Source: Adiantum capillus-veneris (Eukaryota; Streptophyta; Polypodiopsida; Polypodiales; Pteridaceae). Taken from it: DNA of 64,000 nucleotides. Below the pieces are notes generated by a model. That model was not told the DNA's origin. It searched no databases and saw only the letters and a program-made list of their open reading frames with translations. Shown in pieces: positions 45,301-56,437 of this stretch (positions within the stretch are counted from its first letter, which is position 1; every line of letters starts with the position of its first letter). The DNA lies in the NCBI GenBank assembly GCA_014529385.2, contig CM043969.1, positions 69,647,676 through 69,711,675 of the forward strand, written 5' to 3'. Both the position numbers and the translations under genes were made by a program.

Positions 45301-46500
45301 TCCAAGGCGTCACATGCATAGCTTGCCCAAATGATGTTAAAGATCAGCCCATCATTGATGCAAATGTACAAGGTGTACATGATAAAATTGACTAGGCTAG
45401 AGCATGCGTCTTATACATCAAATTTTTATACTGTTGTTGTGTCTTTTATGTGATGAGGGGTTTTGTGGTTTCCGACTTGCTCCACCTCCAAGAGGTACAG
45501 CGAGCAGGAACTAGATCGCAACCTGGAATCGGCAATGGCAGGTGGTAATCAACCATACGAACTTTCGACTAAGGTTGGGTTCAGACAGGGTGGTAGAGTG
45601 AGAGGAAGAGGTGTGCGTCTAGCATTGCACACTCTGAGAGGGCAAAAGAAGAGAGCTTCTTCTCCAGACAGACCTATTCATGGGCACTTAAGTCCCCTCA
45701 GAAGAGCTCCACTATCGAGCTCCTCGTTGGTACAAAAGGCAGGTTGCATGCGTTGAGCCTTGCATAATGGGCTCCTAGCTGCACACCTGGCCACTAGGCT
45801 ATCCACAGTTTGTTGGTTGCAGTCCGCGCCATTATACTATGAGACAACACTATTGCTCTGTGTGTACATCAAGAGCAAAGGCAATGAGATATAGGAGGGT
45901 TTTTTGTCAAGCTTGTCTGAGCCCGGCCTAACCCTCATGTTCTGACAAAAAAATTAATTTAAAAAACGCATACAAGTGATAGGCAATGCATACCACGAGA
46001 AGGTATTTTTATTCAAATTCATTCGAAGGATAGCATTCTCCTAGCCTACTTCAAGAAGGTTCATATGACATAACCCCTTTGGAGCCTTCTAATAATTTTA
46101 GGGCTGGTTGCCCGTGGGAACCTTTCTCCCTCAATGAGTACTGATGCCGTGAGGACGCAAGTAGCCGATTCTTTGGCTGCTCATTGCATCGTGGCAAACA
46201 AACGCTGAGCTGGCCGCTTTTAAAGTCGATGGGGGCCGACCGCGCCAAAATTTGGTTTTCTATGGGCTTACCGCCGCTTACGTGGGATTTTTTTCGAACC
46301 AGTCAAATGCTGTTTCGCAAATTATTGAGCCACGAGGGAATAAAAAAGGATTTTTTAAGAGAAAATAATTCATGGAAAAAAAAGAGCTTATATTTTCTTA
46401 TACAGCTAGCAAAAGTATCGACTGGTTTTCTATTTTTGAGAAATTAGCTGCAAAATTTAGCCATGGCAAGGTGCCAGCCGTGGAAGCCTAGAGAAAATAT
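45301..46500. other. Unassigned, 5' of the XTH gene
   Basis: An open plus-strand stretch at 45463-45756 (Arg/Gly-rich, GFRQGGRVRGRGVRL) has no recognisable domain and is probably not a gene. The rest holds no repeat or RNA gene that I recognise. Confidence 0.45.
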
Positions 46501-46682
46501 TTTGGGAAAAAAGGACATTTCCCTGGGCCAAGCACGTGTCAGCAGATATGTGAGTGAGGAAGCTACGTGGATGGGTTAGGTGATGCCATGCAAGCGGAAG
46601 AGTGACAGCTTGGAGGCTTGGCTGCCAGTGAGGGTCGCGCGTGTGTAGGCGCTTTAAGCGAGGTGGCCTGCCAGACTGCCAG

Positions 46683-46690
46683 TATATATT
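46683..46690 (+). promoter_or_regulatory. Candidate TATA box of the XTH gene
   Basis: TATATATT 109-116 bp before the ATG at 46799. With a usual 25-35 bp spacing, transcription would start near 46715, giving a 5' UTR of about 85 bp. ACGTGTC and ACGTGG motifs at about 46534 and 46564 (ACGT-core elements) lie upstream; their role is a guess. Confidence 0.5.
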
Positions 46691-46798
46691 GGACTTGCGC
46701 TCTCAGCCTGCCGAAGAAAACCCGTGTCTTCTGACTCAAGCTAGACACTGTTCGGAAAATTCTAGCCCGTGCGCAATTTTGTGTAATCTGACTCCAAA

Positions 46799-47828
46799 AT
46801 GCAGTATCATCGCTTGCTTCTCCCGCTGTGCCTGCTCTCTCTCAACCTTGCATTCAGCTGTCGCTGCACCGACTTCCATCAGAGCTTCGTAGTGAACTGG
46901 GCGGAGTCTAATGTCCGGTTTGTGGGCGCCGGACAGGTGCTGCAGCTCGTCCTGGACCAGAGCACTGGTACGTTACAGACGTTGTAATGTATACAGTTTC
47001 CTGTTGCCTCTGTCTTTGACCTGCTGTACTCGCCGGGTTTTCAGGATCGGGCTTCGCTTCGAAGGAGAGCTTCCTGTTCGGGAAAATCGACATGCAAATC
47101 AAGCTAGTGCCAGGGAACTCGGCCGGCACAGTGACAGCGTACTATGTAAGCGCCGGGTCACCCGAATTTCGTGTCTAACTGGTTGGGCATTGCTGATGCT
47201 CTGCTGGCTGATTGTTTGATGTGCGCAGCTGTTGTCGGAGACAGCGAATCACGATGAGCTGGACTTCGAGTTCTTGGGGAATGTGACAGGCGAACCCTAC
47301 ATTCTGCAGACGAATGTGTTTTCGAACGGAGTCGGAGGGAGGGAGCAGAGGGTGTATTTGTGGTTCGACCCGAGCGCCGATTTTCACACGTACTCTGTGG
47401 CGTGGACGCAGCAGCGTGTTCTGTAAGTAGTTTGGGTGGTGAAAAGTGGGTACGTGGGAACGGTATCTAAATGTGTCTCTGGTTGCAGGTTCTTGGTAGA
47501 CGGGACGCCGATTAGGGTATTCTCAAACAACGAGGCAGTGGGGGTGCCATACCTGAACAAGCAGCCAATGAAGGTGTTTTCCAGTCTATGGAATGGGGAC
47601 CAGTGGGCTACACAAGGAGGGCGAATCAAAATCAACTGGGCGCACGCCCCATTCGTTGCCTCCTACCGCAACTTCCAGGTCACCAGCAACAACATGCTGA
47701 CCGCCGCCGGCAGCTCGCTGGACAGCGCCAAGCTGGCTTGGGTGAAGAAGAACTACATGGTTTACGACTACTGTACAGACCGCGCCCGTTACGCCTCCTC
47801 CCCGCCCGAATGTTCCCGAGAATTTTAG
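46799..47828 (+). CDS. XTH: Xyloglucan endotransglucosylase/hydrolase (GH16), four exons
   Basis: Secreted cell-wall enzyme that cuts xyloglucan and rejoins it to another chain or to water. Exons 46799-46967, 47045-47145, 47229-47422 and 47489-47828 give 267 residues. All three introns are 65-85 bp, begin GT and end AG, and keep the frame. Residues 1-23 ([20 protein letters not shown]) form a signal peptide. The GH16 catalytic motif [10 protein letters not shown] is at residues 98-107, with Leu where most XTHs have Ile. An N-glycosylation site NVT follows at 108, as usual. Further landmarks: [37 protein letters not shown]. The C-terminal XTH domain has [14 protein letters not shown] and PPECS. 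The gene ends two residues past SPPECSR, so the tail is short. No broken feature is seen. Confidence 0.93.
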
Positions 47829-48277
47829 GTCTCTGGACGCCAGCCGTTCCCTGTACAGGTTTTGGGCGGGCGGTTTTTTTATGTGCTCCATAGTGTGAGT
47901 GTGTGTACAGTGCTGTATATTCCCGCGATTGATTTATGATTGCTGCCGTTAAAAATAATACTTGGTTTCCATTGTTTTCATCCGTCTCATTTTTTATTTT
48001 CTGAGATTGGGGAAACTAAATCATTCTCTCATGCTAATTTTCATTCTCTCATGCTAATTTTCATTTGGGTCTTAAAATTGTTGCATTATTGGAAAATTAC
48101 ATATTCGAGGAAATCCTACTCTTCAATGAATTCTTAGTTGTATGGAATGATTGGTTGGATGATCATTACTTACACCCAATGAGTTTACCTTGCATTTCTC
48201 GTGGGGATGTTGGGTTGCAGCGGTTGGGTCGCTGACACCTCACGTCACAGGGAATTCGCAGACCTTGTGAACAATGA
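47829..48277. other. XTH 3' flank
   Basis: AATAATA at about 47953 is a candidate polyadenylation signal. A 22-bp phrase, CATTCTCTCATGCTAATTTT, occurs twice in tandem at about 48021-48062. Otherwise unassigned. Confidence 0.45.
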
Positions 48278-48648
48278 GAGGGCTCCCCCATAGACCCTCT
48301 AAAGGTGCTATTAGGGGGCCCTTGAAAAAACTAATCTGTGCTTCATAGGCCTCCACAAACGTGAAGGGCCTTTCACCTAAAATGTCTCACTAAAAATGTA
48401 GGGGGTCCTTCAACCACCCTTTACATTTGAGAAACGCTTTTATAACTTGGTATAGAAGGTCAACAAGTCAAAAAGAGAGAGTACTCCCAATTCTTTGGTG
48501 CAAATGGCCGGCAACTTGTTGTTGAAGGGTTTATGGACACACAAAGAGAAGGGTTTATGGGCACACAAAGAGATTTTTATAGGACCCTTTACATTTAAAA
48601 GGGCCCTTTTCTTAAAGTTTGATTTAGAGGGTTTATGGGGGAGCCCTC
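48278..48648. mobile_element. MITE copy 2 (371 bp), 3-bp target duplication TGA
   Basis: Begins GAGGGCTCCCCCATA and ends TATGGGGGAGCCCTC, perfect 15-bp terminal inverted repeats, flanked by TGA (48275-48277 and 48649-48651). Its left half matches the reverse complement of MITE copy 1. A short internal tandem duplication (GGGTTTATGG-ACACACAAAGAGA, about 48528-48574) adds length. It lies about 450 bp 3' of the XTH gene. Confidence 0.88.
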
Positions 48649-48651
48649 TGA

Positions 48652-49516
48652 GAACTCCACATGTACACATGAAATGTCATGAGTTGCTGACACATGCATA
48701 TCGGGATTCCGATCAAACAGTTTGTCATGCGTTGCAAGAGGTGGGTTGTTTTTTGGGCAGCTACAATTTTGTGGGTAGCTACAATTTTTGTCGACTGTAG
48801 ATGCACTATTGGATAGTTTTTGTTCGTGGGTTGTTGCAGTTTTTGTACTTGCTACGGCAAGAGATTACCACCACCCTTTCCTCCCTTGAACACTTGATGG
48901 CCGAGAACGACCTTCATTGTCCTTTTCCTCGTAATTAGTGTAGATCTCTCTCTGTACTTGATAGTAGTACGATCGGTTGCCTTCGGCGGCCTCTTTCTCT
49001 TTCTCTCTCTCTTTATCGCAGTATTGCGTGCACATAAGCTTCTTTCAATTTTGGAGTTTAGCCTTCATGTTGCAGACTTCGACACGTGTAAATGGCTCCC
49101 CCTGTTAGTTTAGATTCCACCTTCAAAGCTTGACGATGGGGATTGTTTCTCTAGTGACCATCCCTCTCTAATCATTTCTCTCGCCATGGCTTTTGTACCC
49201 CGTTAGCTAGTTGCCATGCGTTTGAGATGATTACCGGGATAAGTCATTAGCAAACTATTTGCTACGCATTAATTGACCTAGAGGCCACCACTCCTTTCAT
49301 AAATGCCTTTGGTTACTTTTAAATTTGCTAGAAATTCTCTTCGTTCTCTCAACCAAAATCCTCTCTCAACACCACAGACCTCTTTTATCTCAAAAGTTGA
49401 CAATTTCAAATCTTGAAGATTTCTTATTTTGGCATCTTCGACTTCTTCACCATATCCAAGCGCATCACCTTTGTGAATATATCCCAAGTATATAGAACCT
49501 ATCAAAGTCAAGCATG
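48652..49516. other. Unassigned
   Basis: CT-rich stretches at about 48985-49015 and no recognisable gene. This lies where the 5' end of CACTA element 2 would be expected if complete, but no CACTA terminus or CGTCGCTA repeats are present. Confidence 0.5.
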
Positions 49517-49656
49517 CATAAACAAAAAACGCACGCATTGAGGGAGGAAAAGAGAGAGAGAACATGCATAAACAAAAAACGCACACATTGAGAGAGGAAA
49601 AGAGAGAGAAAACATGCATACGATCCAAAAAAACGCACACACATTGAGAGAGAAAG

Positions 49657-49925
49657 AGAGAGAAACTAATTTAACGTCGTAGGAAACTAATTAAAATTAA
49701 AAGACCTAAAGATCTAGCCGACGAGGAGTTGAACTCAAGACCTATTATTCAAGAGGGAAATGGCATAACCAATCTATCATACTTGGCATGGGTGATAGAA
49801 AGGTTATACCATTTATCTCTTTTTATTGGCACACACATCCACACATGCGCACACACACAAGAAGAAGAGAGATATAACGTCGTAGGAAACTATCCCAAAA
49901 GACGTTAAAGATTAGGTTAGATGTA
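49657..49925 (-). repeat. tRNA-like (SINE-like) unit in element 2, single copy
   Basis: Reverse-complement counterpart of the 188-bp units in element 1: GAGTTGAACTC (B box on the minus strand) at about 49730 and GGCATAACC at about 49764. Partial units with AACGTCGTAGGAAACTATCC follow at about 49877 and 50599. Confidence 0.55.
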
Positions 49926-50058
49926 GATTTACGTTAAATTAGATTTAGGTTTATTTAAGTTAAATTAGATTAGATTTAGGTTTATTTTTAATTAGATTTT
50001 CATTTATTTACGCTAGATTTAGATTTACATTATATTAGATTAGATTTAGGTCTCCATA

Positions 50059-50412
50059 GACTGCGATGCCTACATGAAGCGGGTGAAGAAAGCCCTCAAT
50101 GGAATATAGGGTATTGCTGCCTTCACTCATGGTGGGCTCCGTCGATCCAAAAGTACTGGTGAAATGTCTTCAGAAGATAAGGAAGAAGGTGGATCTTCAG
50201 GGCGGCAAGAGTCACTACATCCCCGACACAATGACCATCTAGACAACCTCTAGTCATTCAACAACAACTTCAAAGTTAGTAACAAGAGCAAGAACGGTCT
50301 AAAGGGCCAATTGCTGTCGTCAGATGTGGATGGAGATGAGGCAGCGTCACCGCCGGAAGTTAACTCTCACATCTTTAGTGATGAGAATGCCAACTCTTGC
50401 CGAGTTATGTGA
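50059..50412 (+). pseudogene. Captured gene fragment of a heavy-metal-associated isoprenylated plant protein (HIPP)
   Basis: Host-gene fragment in the leader of CACTA element 2. The frame at 50059 gives DCDAYMKRVKKALNGI, like the start of an HMA metal-binding domain, but the CxxC pair is now C-D-A-Y. A stop (TAG at 50107-50109) and a shift follow. In the +1 frame from 50141, VDPKVLVKCLQKIRKKVDL is the second half of an HMA domain. The original frame then reads to HIFSDENANSCRVM and a TGA at 50410-50412: FSDENxNxC plus a CaaX prenylation box is the usual HIPP ending. TAGGTTTA-type low-complexity repeats flank both sides. The middle of the HMA domain is missing and the fragment is not functional. 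Confidence 0.8.
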
Positions 50413-50543
50413 AAAATTATGTGTTAAATCAGTTTTAAGGTTCTTATAATCCCTATTAGTTTAGTTCTTTGTTTTTAATATAACATAATTTACGTTAGAT
50501 TTAGATTTATGTTATATTAGATTAGACTTAGGTTTATTTAGGT

Positions 50544-50547
<4 letters not shown>

Positions 50548-50582
<35 letters not shown>
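50548..50582. repeat. (CA)n microsatellite in element 2
   Basis: About 17 CA units, next to a partial tRNA-like unit as in element 1, where GT runs end each unit. Confidence 0.85.
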
Positions 50583-50583
<1 letters not shown>

Positions 50584-51003
50584 GAAGAAGAGAGTTTTAA
50601 CGTCGTAGGAAACTATCCCAAAAGACGTTAAAGATTATGTTAGATGTAGACTTACGTTAAATTAGATTTAGGTTTATTTTTAGTTATTTAGATTTACGCT
50701 TATTTACGTTAGATCGAGTCCACGCAAGAATTACTTACGGTTTAGGGTTTAGAGTTAGACGAACAGTGAAAAGATCTACTATGAAAAGATGTTAAGATGC
50801 TGTGAAGTGCTACAGCTAGAGAAGAGGCAAAGGGGTTTTGTCCACTACATGCAGTATCATGTAGACGTGGGTCTGTAGATTTCTTGTACCCACAAATATA
50901 GGTATTGACCAATAAAGACGAGATTATAACCCGGTGGTTCTGATCTCTGTGCACCTCTAGACCGAGGTGTGCGGGGATTGGACATGACTAGAGAATGTGA
51001 GGT

Positions 51004-51005
<2 letters not shown>

Positions 51006-51043
<38 letters not shown>
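51006..51043. repeat. (GA)n microsatellite in element 2
   Basis: About 19 GA units 70 bp before the transposase start, matching the CT tract of element 1. Confidence 0.9.
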
Positions 51044-51047
<4 letters not shown>

Positions 51048-51109
51048 GACGAAGAATGCCAATAGAATATTAAATTTGTTGTCCAGGTTATAAGATTTTT
51101 ATCCTCATT

Positions 51110-53170
51110 ATGAGTAGTGACGAGGATGTGGGACCGTCCAACCGAAACACCTATCTCTCAACGAGGGTCTTATGTCCTTGTAATCAATGCAAGCATGCTG
51201 TGCGACGGACAAGACATGTTTCTTTGCAGCACGTTCGCGAATTTGGCGAGTTCGATCCATCTATTATAGATCGAGTTGTTGCCAATTATAACTCGTCGGA
51301 CTCTGACGCTGGCCAACAAGCAGCAATCTTGCAACCCAATAGACGTGTTCACAGGCGCTTTGGTCAAGCAGCATATGTGAGGCCACAAGATGTAGCCTTT
51401 GACAGCTCGGGGGATGATTATGCAGAGCACATTCCCAACGAGGCAATGTTTGAGCCCGAGATTGATGAAATGATCGAGACGATCATGGATTCAGAAAGGC
51501 TTATCTATGATGATATGAAAAGTGAAGCCGATACGCCATTGTATAATGGAGCACGTATGTCTAGATTGAAAGCACTCCTGGTTCTTCTCAACATGCAGGC
51601 AAAGTTTGGATGGAGTGACACTAGCGTCACAGCCCTTTTCAGGTGATCTATTACAATTAGTTTACTTTAATAAAACTCTAAATGTATAATGATCTGATAG
51701 ATTTTTACACGACTGTATCGTATTTTTATGTTGTGTAGATTGCTTAAAGAGCACATACTACCAGCTGACAATGTGATGCCAGATTCCCGAGATGAAGCAA
51801 GAAAGATTTTGCGAACCTTGGGGATGGATTACAATTCTATCCACGCTTGTCCTAATGACCGCATTCTTTTTAGAGGGGAATACATAGACATGGAGAAGTG
51901 TCTAAAATGTGATTCCGAAAGATATCGAGTAGATCTCCACGGGACAAAAATTCCACAAAAGGTTTTGCGACATTTTCCTCTGCTTCCTCGCATCAAGCAT
52001 TTCTTCGAATGTAAGTCCATGGCCGCCCTAGCATCATGGCATGAGGAGAATAAATCTTCGGATGGTGTGCTACGAATTCCTGCAGATTGCGCAGCCTGGA
52101 AACATATAGATGGAACATGGTCCGATTTTGCCAGTGAAGCTCGAAATTTGCGCTTAGGCCTGGCTATGGATGGCGTAAATCCATTTGGTCAAAGATCAAC
52201 ATCTTACAGTGTATGGCCCGTTGTCATCGTCAACTACAACATTCCCCCGTGGTTGACTACGAAGAAGGGGCACCTATGGCTAAGCTTGATTGTGCCAGGG
52301 CAATATAAAGTGGAGAATATGGATGTGTATCTTCGTCCACTATTGGAAGAGCTACAACAATTGTGGATTGGCATAGAGGTGGTGGATATGAGCCGACACA
52401 CAAGACGACGGAATGCTTTGATCAGAGGCATTCTAATGTGGACCATGCATGACTATCCCGAGCTAACAGAATGCTCAGGTGATCTATTGACACTCCTCAC
52501 TCAGACACTATAAATCTTGTTTTTTCCCATAGTTGATCTATTATCATGTGTATACATGCAAGGCTTCAAACAAGCCGATACAGAGCATGTGTCACATGTG
52601 GACCTAGACTGAATGCACGTAGGGCGCCCTCACTGAAGAAGCAAATCTACGAAGGTCATCAAGCGTATCTTCCAGAGAATCATGTGTTACGCGACGGCTC
52701 TTTGGGAAGAGAGCCACCAAGGATGTCTGCACAAGCATGGTTAGAGCAGAAGGAGATGTGCGATGACGGATTGCCTCCAGGGATGAAGAGACTATCTCTA
52801 TGGTACGAGTTACCATACTGGCCCCGACTCATGATCAATCACTTGCTCGATCCAATGCACATATTCAAGAATGTGGGTAATCTACTATGGGACCATCTGA
52901 CCGGCAAGAAAGATACTTTGGGAGCCAGAGTTGACCTTAGAAATGTGGATCGTATGGATCAATATTGGCCGCAAACAGCGTCTGATGGATCGATAAAACT
53001 CCCTAAAGCACCATGGATTTTCAAAGGAGCCCAAGAACGCAAAGTAAAAGAGACCATTCGATCTTTGCGGACCCCCACTGGCGTAATGCACTCGCTCCAA
53101 ACGTGTTTTACTAAAGACGGAAAGCTTACCGGTTTGAAGTCACACGATTGGCATAAAATGTGTCAGGTAC
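51110..53170 (+). pseudogene. Element 2 TNPD transposase, N-terminal and Tnp2 catalytic region
   Basis: Exon 1 (51110-51643) starts MSSDEDVGPSNRN and has CPCNQCKHAVRRTRHVSLQHV, the transposase-associated zinc-finger-like region. An intron (GTGATC...TGTAG, about 51644-51738) leads to LLKEHILPADNVMP, CPNDRILFRGEY and CLKCDSERYR, then the Tnp2 domain: GLAMDGVNPFGQRSTSYSVW (first Asp) and IRGILMWTMHDYPELTECSG. After a second intron (about 52482-52560) come YRACVTCGP, INHLLDPMHIFKNVGNLLWD (second Asp), LPKAPWIFKG and LKSHDWHKMC. It lacks obvious stops in these exons, so it is the best-preserved transposase here. The exon boundaries are my reading. Confidence 0.85.
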
Positions 53171-54010
53171 GTTCATAGTGGACTTTAATATCATTGCATA
53201 AAATGTGGACTTTAATATCATTGCTGCACATACTTTACAGTTTATTTTACCTGTTGCCATTGAGGGATGTTTGTCTCTCGACATCCGTAACACAATCTAC
53301 AAACTTGCAAAGCTGGTGCAATGGATCTCACAAAAGGAGATCAACGTAGACTCCATACCATTCGCCAAACTAAATGCTGCGGAGCTTATGTGCATGTTTG
53401 AGAAACATTTTCCTACTACCATGCTAACCATTCAGGTGCATCTTCTTGTTCACATAGTTGATGAGGTGAAAATAGCTGGCACAGTTCATGAGGTGGAAAT
53501 AGCTTAAGGGATATGTGCGTCAAAAGGCACGTCCGGAGGGTAGCATGGCAGAAGGTTGGTTGGTATCAGAGTCCGGAGGGTAGCATGTCAGAAGGTTGGT
53601 TGGTATCAGAGTCCCTAGTGTACATTGGAGAGTGGCTAGACAGATTTGATAAAGCCCGGGACACGCTATGGCGAACCATAGATGATGAGCGCATATCTGG
53701 GATTGTCATGTGCAATCTCGGTGTTGAGAAGAAGATGACGGAAGATCTAGAGGCTAAAATCAACCGATTTTGCATGCTTCACAATCCAGTGATGCAAAAG
53801 TGGATTTCACAATATGAGGATGCAAAGCAAGAGTGACAAAGGGCACGAATCGAGTGGAGACGGGGAAGACGACCACCGATGCACTATCCGACGGGTCTGG
53901 AGAGCCTACCAACCTTCATGAGCTTAAGATGGTTGCACAAGCAATTGAAAAGCGCACAACAATGCGGTGACGAAGTGACTGAGAAAGAGTGGGAGTACTC
54001 TCGGGGTTGC
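53171..54010 (+). pseudogene. Element 2 TNPD, DUF4218 region with small tandem duplications
   Basis: 53205-53507 encodes the DUF4218 module (LSLDIRNTIYKLAKLVQWIS, FEKHFPTTMLTIQVHLLVHI). Compared with element 1, about 20 residues (RWMFFLERFMKTLKKYV) are missing. AGGTGAAAATAGC / AGGTGGAAATAGC and a 42-bp GTCCGGAGGGTAGCATG unit are duplicated in tandem at 53462-53505 and about 53531-53614. These cause a stop at 53505-53507 and a frame change. The frame recovers as SESLVYIGEWLDRFDKA (about 53606-53655) and runs to 53836 and probably 54010. Confidence 0.8.
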
Positions 54011-54144
54011 GCGACCAAGGTAAGTTTGCAATGTACAACATGCTAGTGACTTTATTTCTAAACGTTTGAACGGCCACTCATAATCTTTGTTCGTTGTAGT
54101 ATAAGTCATACATAGCAGCATGGTGTAAAGGTTGATATTTTAGG

Positions 54145-54852
54145 GTGGAACGGATCGACAAAAAGCGTTTTACTCAAGATTGTGGAATCATGGCAAAATT
54201 TGAACAGTCTAGTCGACGACGTTTCTCTGATGCAGATCCTGTGGTGGCGGAACTCACTTACTTCGGCACGCTGCAAGAGATTTTGAGGATCAATTACAGA
54301 GGATTTTTTGTGGACTTGTTCGACGTGCAATGGTTCAAGATAATCATGGAGGGTCGCAACGCTACTGTGCGTAGAGGAGAGTCTGGTTTTCTTGAGGTGG
54401 ATTCTACTAAGAAATGGACTGACCTAAGAGACACTTTCGTACTACCAGAGCATTGTGAACAAGTAAGTATGTAAATAGTTAACATCCCCCTTTTACAAGT
54501 TATGTGCTTGAAAGCTCTCATGTAAGTTATGTGGCTCTGGCAGGTAATATTTCATCCTACAAAGTCTACATCAAACTGGTGGTACGTCATAGAGGTAGCC
54601 CCTCGTAGTGCAAGGACGTATGAAGGCTACCATGTGCCAATCACAACGGCATCAATGGAGGAGATCAGAGAAGATGCTCAATCAGAAGCCGCTGCGGTGG
54701 TGCCAGACGAGCATCAAGATGCTACTACTCTATATGGGGTGCATGCAGAGGAGCTACAAAATGAAATAGAGGATATGTGTTTAAACGGAGAGCTCTATAT
54801 AGATATAGGAAGTTATGCTGAGTTATGCGAGGACGAGAGAGAGATCTCTTAA
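54145..54852 (+). pseudogene. Element 2 TNPD C-terminal region, DUF4216
   Basis: Two exons, about 54145-54461 and 54544-54852, around an intron GTAAGT...GGCAG. The first has VAELTYFGTLQEILRINYRG, FFVDLFDVQWFKIIM and KWTDLRDTFVLPEHCEQ, which is the DUF4216 module found C-terminal to DUF4218 in CACTA transposases. The second continues VIFHPTKSTSNWWYVIEVAP and an acidic tail ending EDEREIS. A stop in YKSYIAAWCKG (about 54132) separates it from the upstream exon. Absent from element 1. Confidence 0.8.
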
Positions 54853-55124
54853 AGCCACAAATATTGTATTTGAACAATTTTGCTCCGTGTTGTAAAAGCT
54901 CTAGCTCTCTAAGTACCTTCAATGGTGTATAACGCTCTTTTCTACTCGCGCTCACATCTTTTGATTGAAAATTCTAAGTTTTCGACTTGCCTCTTCTATC
55001 ACTCAATTCATTGCGTCAATGTATTTATATGCGTCATTACGTCATTGTATTTAATGGTCTTTGCGTCATTGTCTACTCTATTCATTCAATATTAAGTTTA
55101 AATATTCGTGTGTTTAATGCGGGT

Positions 55125-56437
55125 ATGGATGATGAGGAGTTTCTTTCTTCTTTGTCACCGTAGCAGAGACAGTGGTACGTGGAGAACCATTGCTCTGGCG
55201 CATCATCGCGCGTTCCTACTTCATCCGCATCTCCCTCTCTTTCGGAGCATTCGGCGCGCTCCGAAGCTTCGGCGTCGACGAGACGATCTTCACACTCGTC
55301 TAGACACCGGCGCTCTAGTGGTGGCGGTGGCGATTGTTGTGGGGATTTCGCCGCCGATGCCTCCACACCGCCTCGTGTTCGACGAGGCTCTTTACCCTCC
55401 CCTTCTTTGCCCGTCCCCACACCAGCCACAGCATCGCCATCTACGCCAGGTTTTGCGCGGCTGACTGTTCCTAGCAGCTACACACCTCTACCTACTCCGC
55501 CAGGAGCCACCCCACTCGACACTCCTCGCTTCGGGGCCCAGACGCCGGTTGAGACACCTGACGTCCGTACCCCCATCGACACGCCGCTAGAGACCCTTGC
55601 CGGGACACCCAGGTTCACGCGTCACCGGCCAGAGGGCTTGCCTTACTCCGTCGACTTCAGCGGCGGCATCATCATGGCTGATGACGGCAAGAAGGTGATC
55701 TCGCGCATGCGTGGTCTTTGCTCTCAGCTGTTTAGACACTACATACTAAAAAAATGGAGTGAAGTACCAAGTGATTTAAAAAACTGAGTCATCAGCATAC
55801 TTCATGATGAGTTTCCCGTTCCAACACGGGATCAGTGCTTCAATGAAGACCTGATGAATATTCGAATGCGCGAATACTGCAAACACAAGCGTTCCGAAGT
55901 GCAAAAAGCAATCAAGAATGGGTGGAACAGGCCAGATTGGCTGGCCAAAGAAGATTGGAAGAATGCGAAGAAAGCAGCGCGCGAGAATCCCGACAAGTGG
56001 AAGCAACAAAAGGATGCAGCCAGAGCGCCAGTAGAGGCAGGGAGCTCGCACCACTTGGGGAGCGGTGGATGGGCATCGACATTTGAGGCCGATTTTGTAA
56101 GTGTTTTTGCATTGCTCTTTATGTTCGATAGTTTAGGGTTTATGAGTTTTTTAATTCTAACATAATGAAATCTTTGTATGTTTTGACAGTGGTCGATGAC
56201 AGGACGTGATCCCACACCGTACGAGCGCGAGTACGCAGGCAGGAAGGGCTTAAACGCCCTGATGGACATTCTCATTTCTCGTGGCGGCATGGTTAGTATT
56301 AGGGTTTACTCTTTTCTATTTTTTGTATTGTTTTATAAATGTCGTTATATGTTTATACTTACTGAAAGCTGTCTTATTGTCTTTTTTTGCAGAATCCGAC
56401 AGATACGCCGCTTGGACACGATGAGACGTCTGACTAG
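55125..56437 (+). pseudogene. Element 2 second ORF, Transposase_24 / TNPA-like
   Basis: The ATG at 55125 (MDDEEFLSSLSP) is followed by an in-frame TAG at codon 13; the next start is 55179. A Ser/Arg-rich part, then a region of repeated TPLDTP / TPVETP / TPIDTP units (about 55480-55610). The conserved block is PYSVDFSGGIIMADD, an in-frame TGA at about 55785, then FPVPTRDQCFNEDLM, REYCKHKRSEVQKAI, GWNRPDWLAKEDW and SHHLGSGGWASTFEADF. Introns near 56097-56189 and 56291-56391 give a last exon ending GHDETSD. It is probably the DNA-binding partner protein of the element. Two stops inactivate it. Confidence 0.78.

Noticed and set aside
45463-45756. Arg/Gly-rich open frame upstream of XTH
   Set aside because: No domain, no splice or promoter context, and the stretch is short. 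Could be chance.
47586-47893. Overlapping frames within XTH exon 4 on both strands
   Set aside because: Shadows of the GC-rich XTH exon.
49278-49640. Minus-strand frame of 120 codons near the start of CACTA element 2
   Set aside because: Partly composed of the GAGAG/TGCATAAAC repeats of the element leader, with no recognisable domain.
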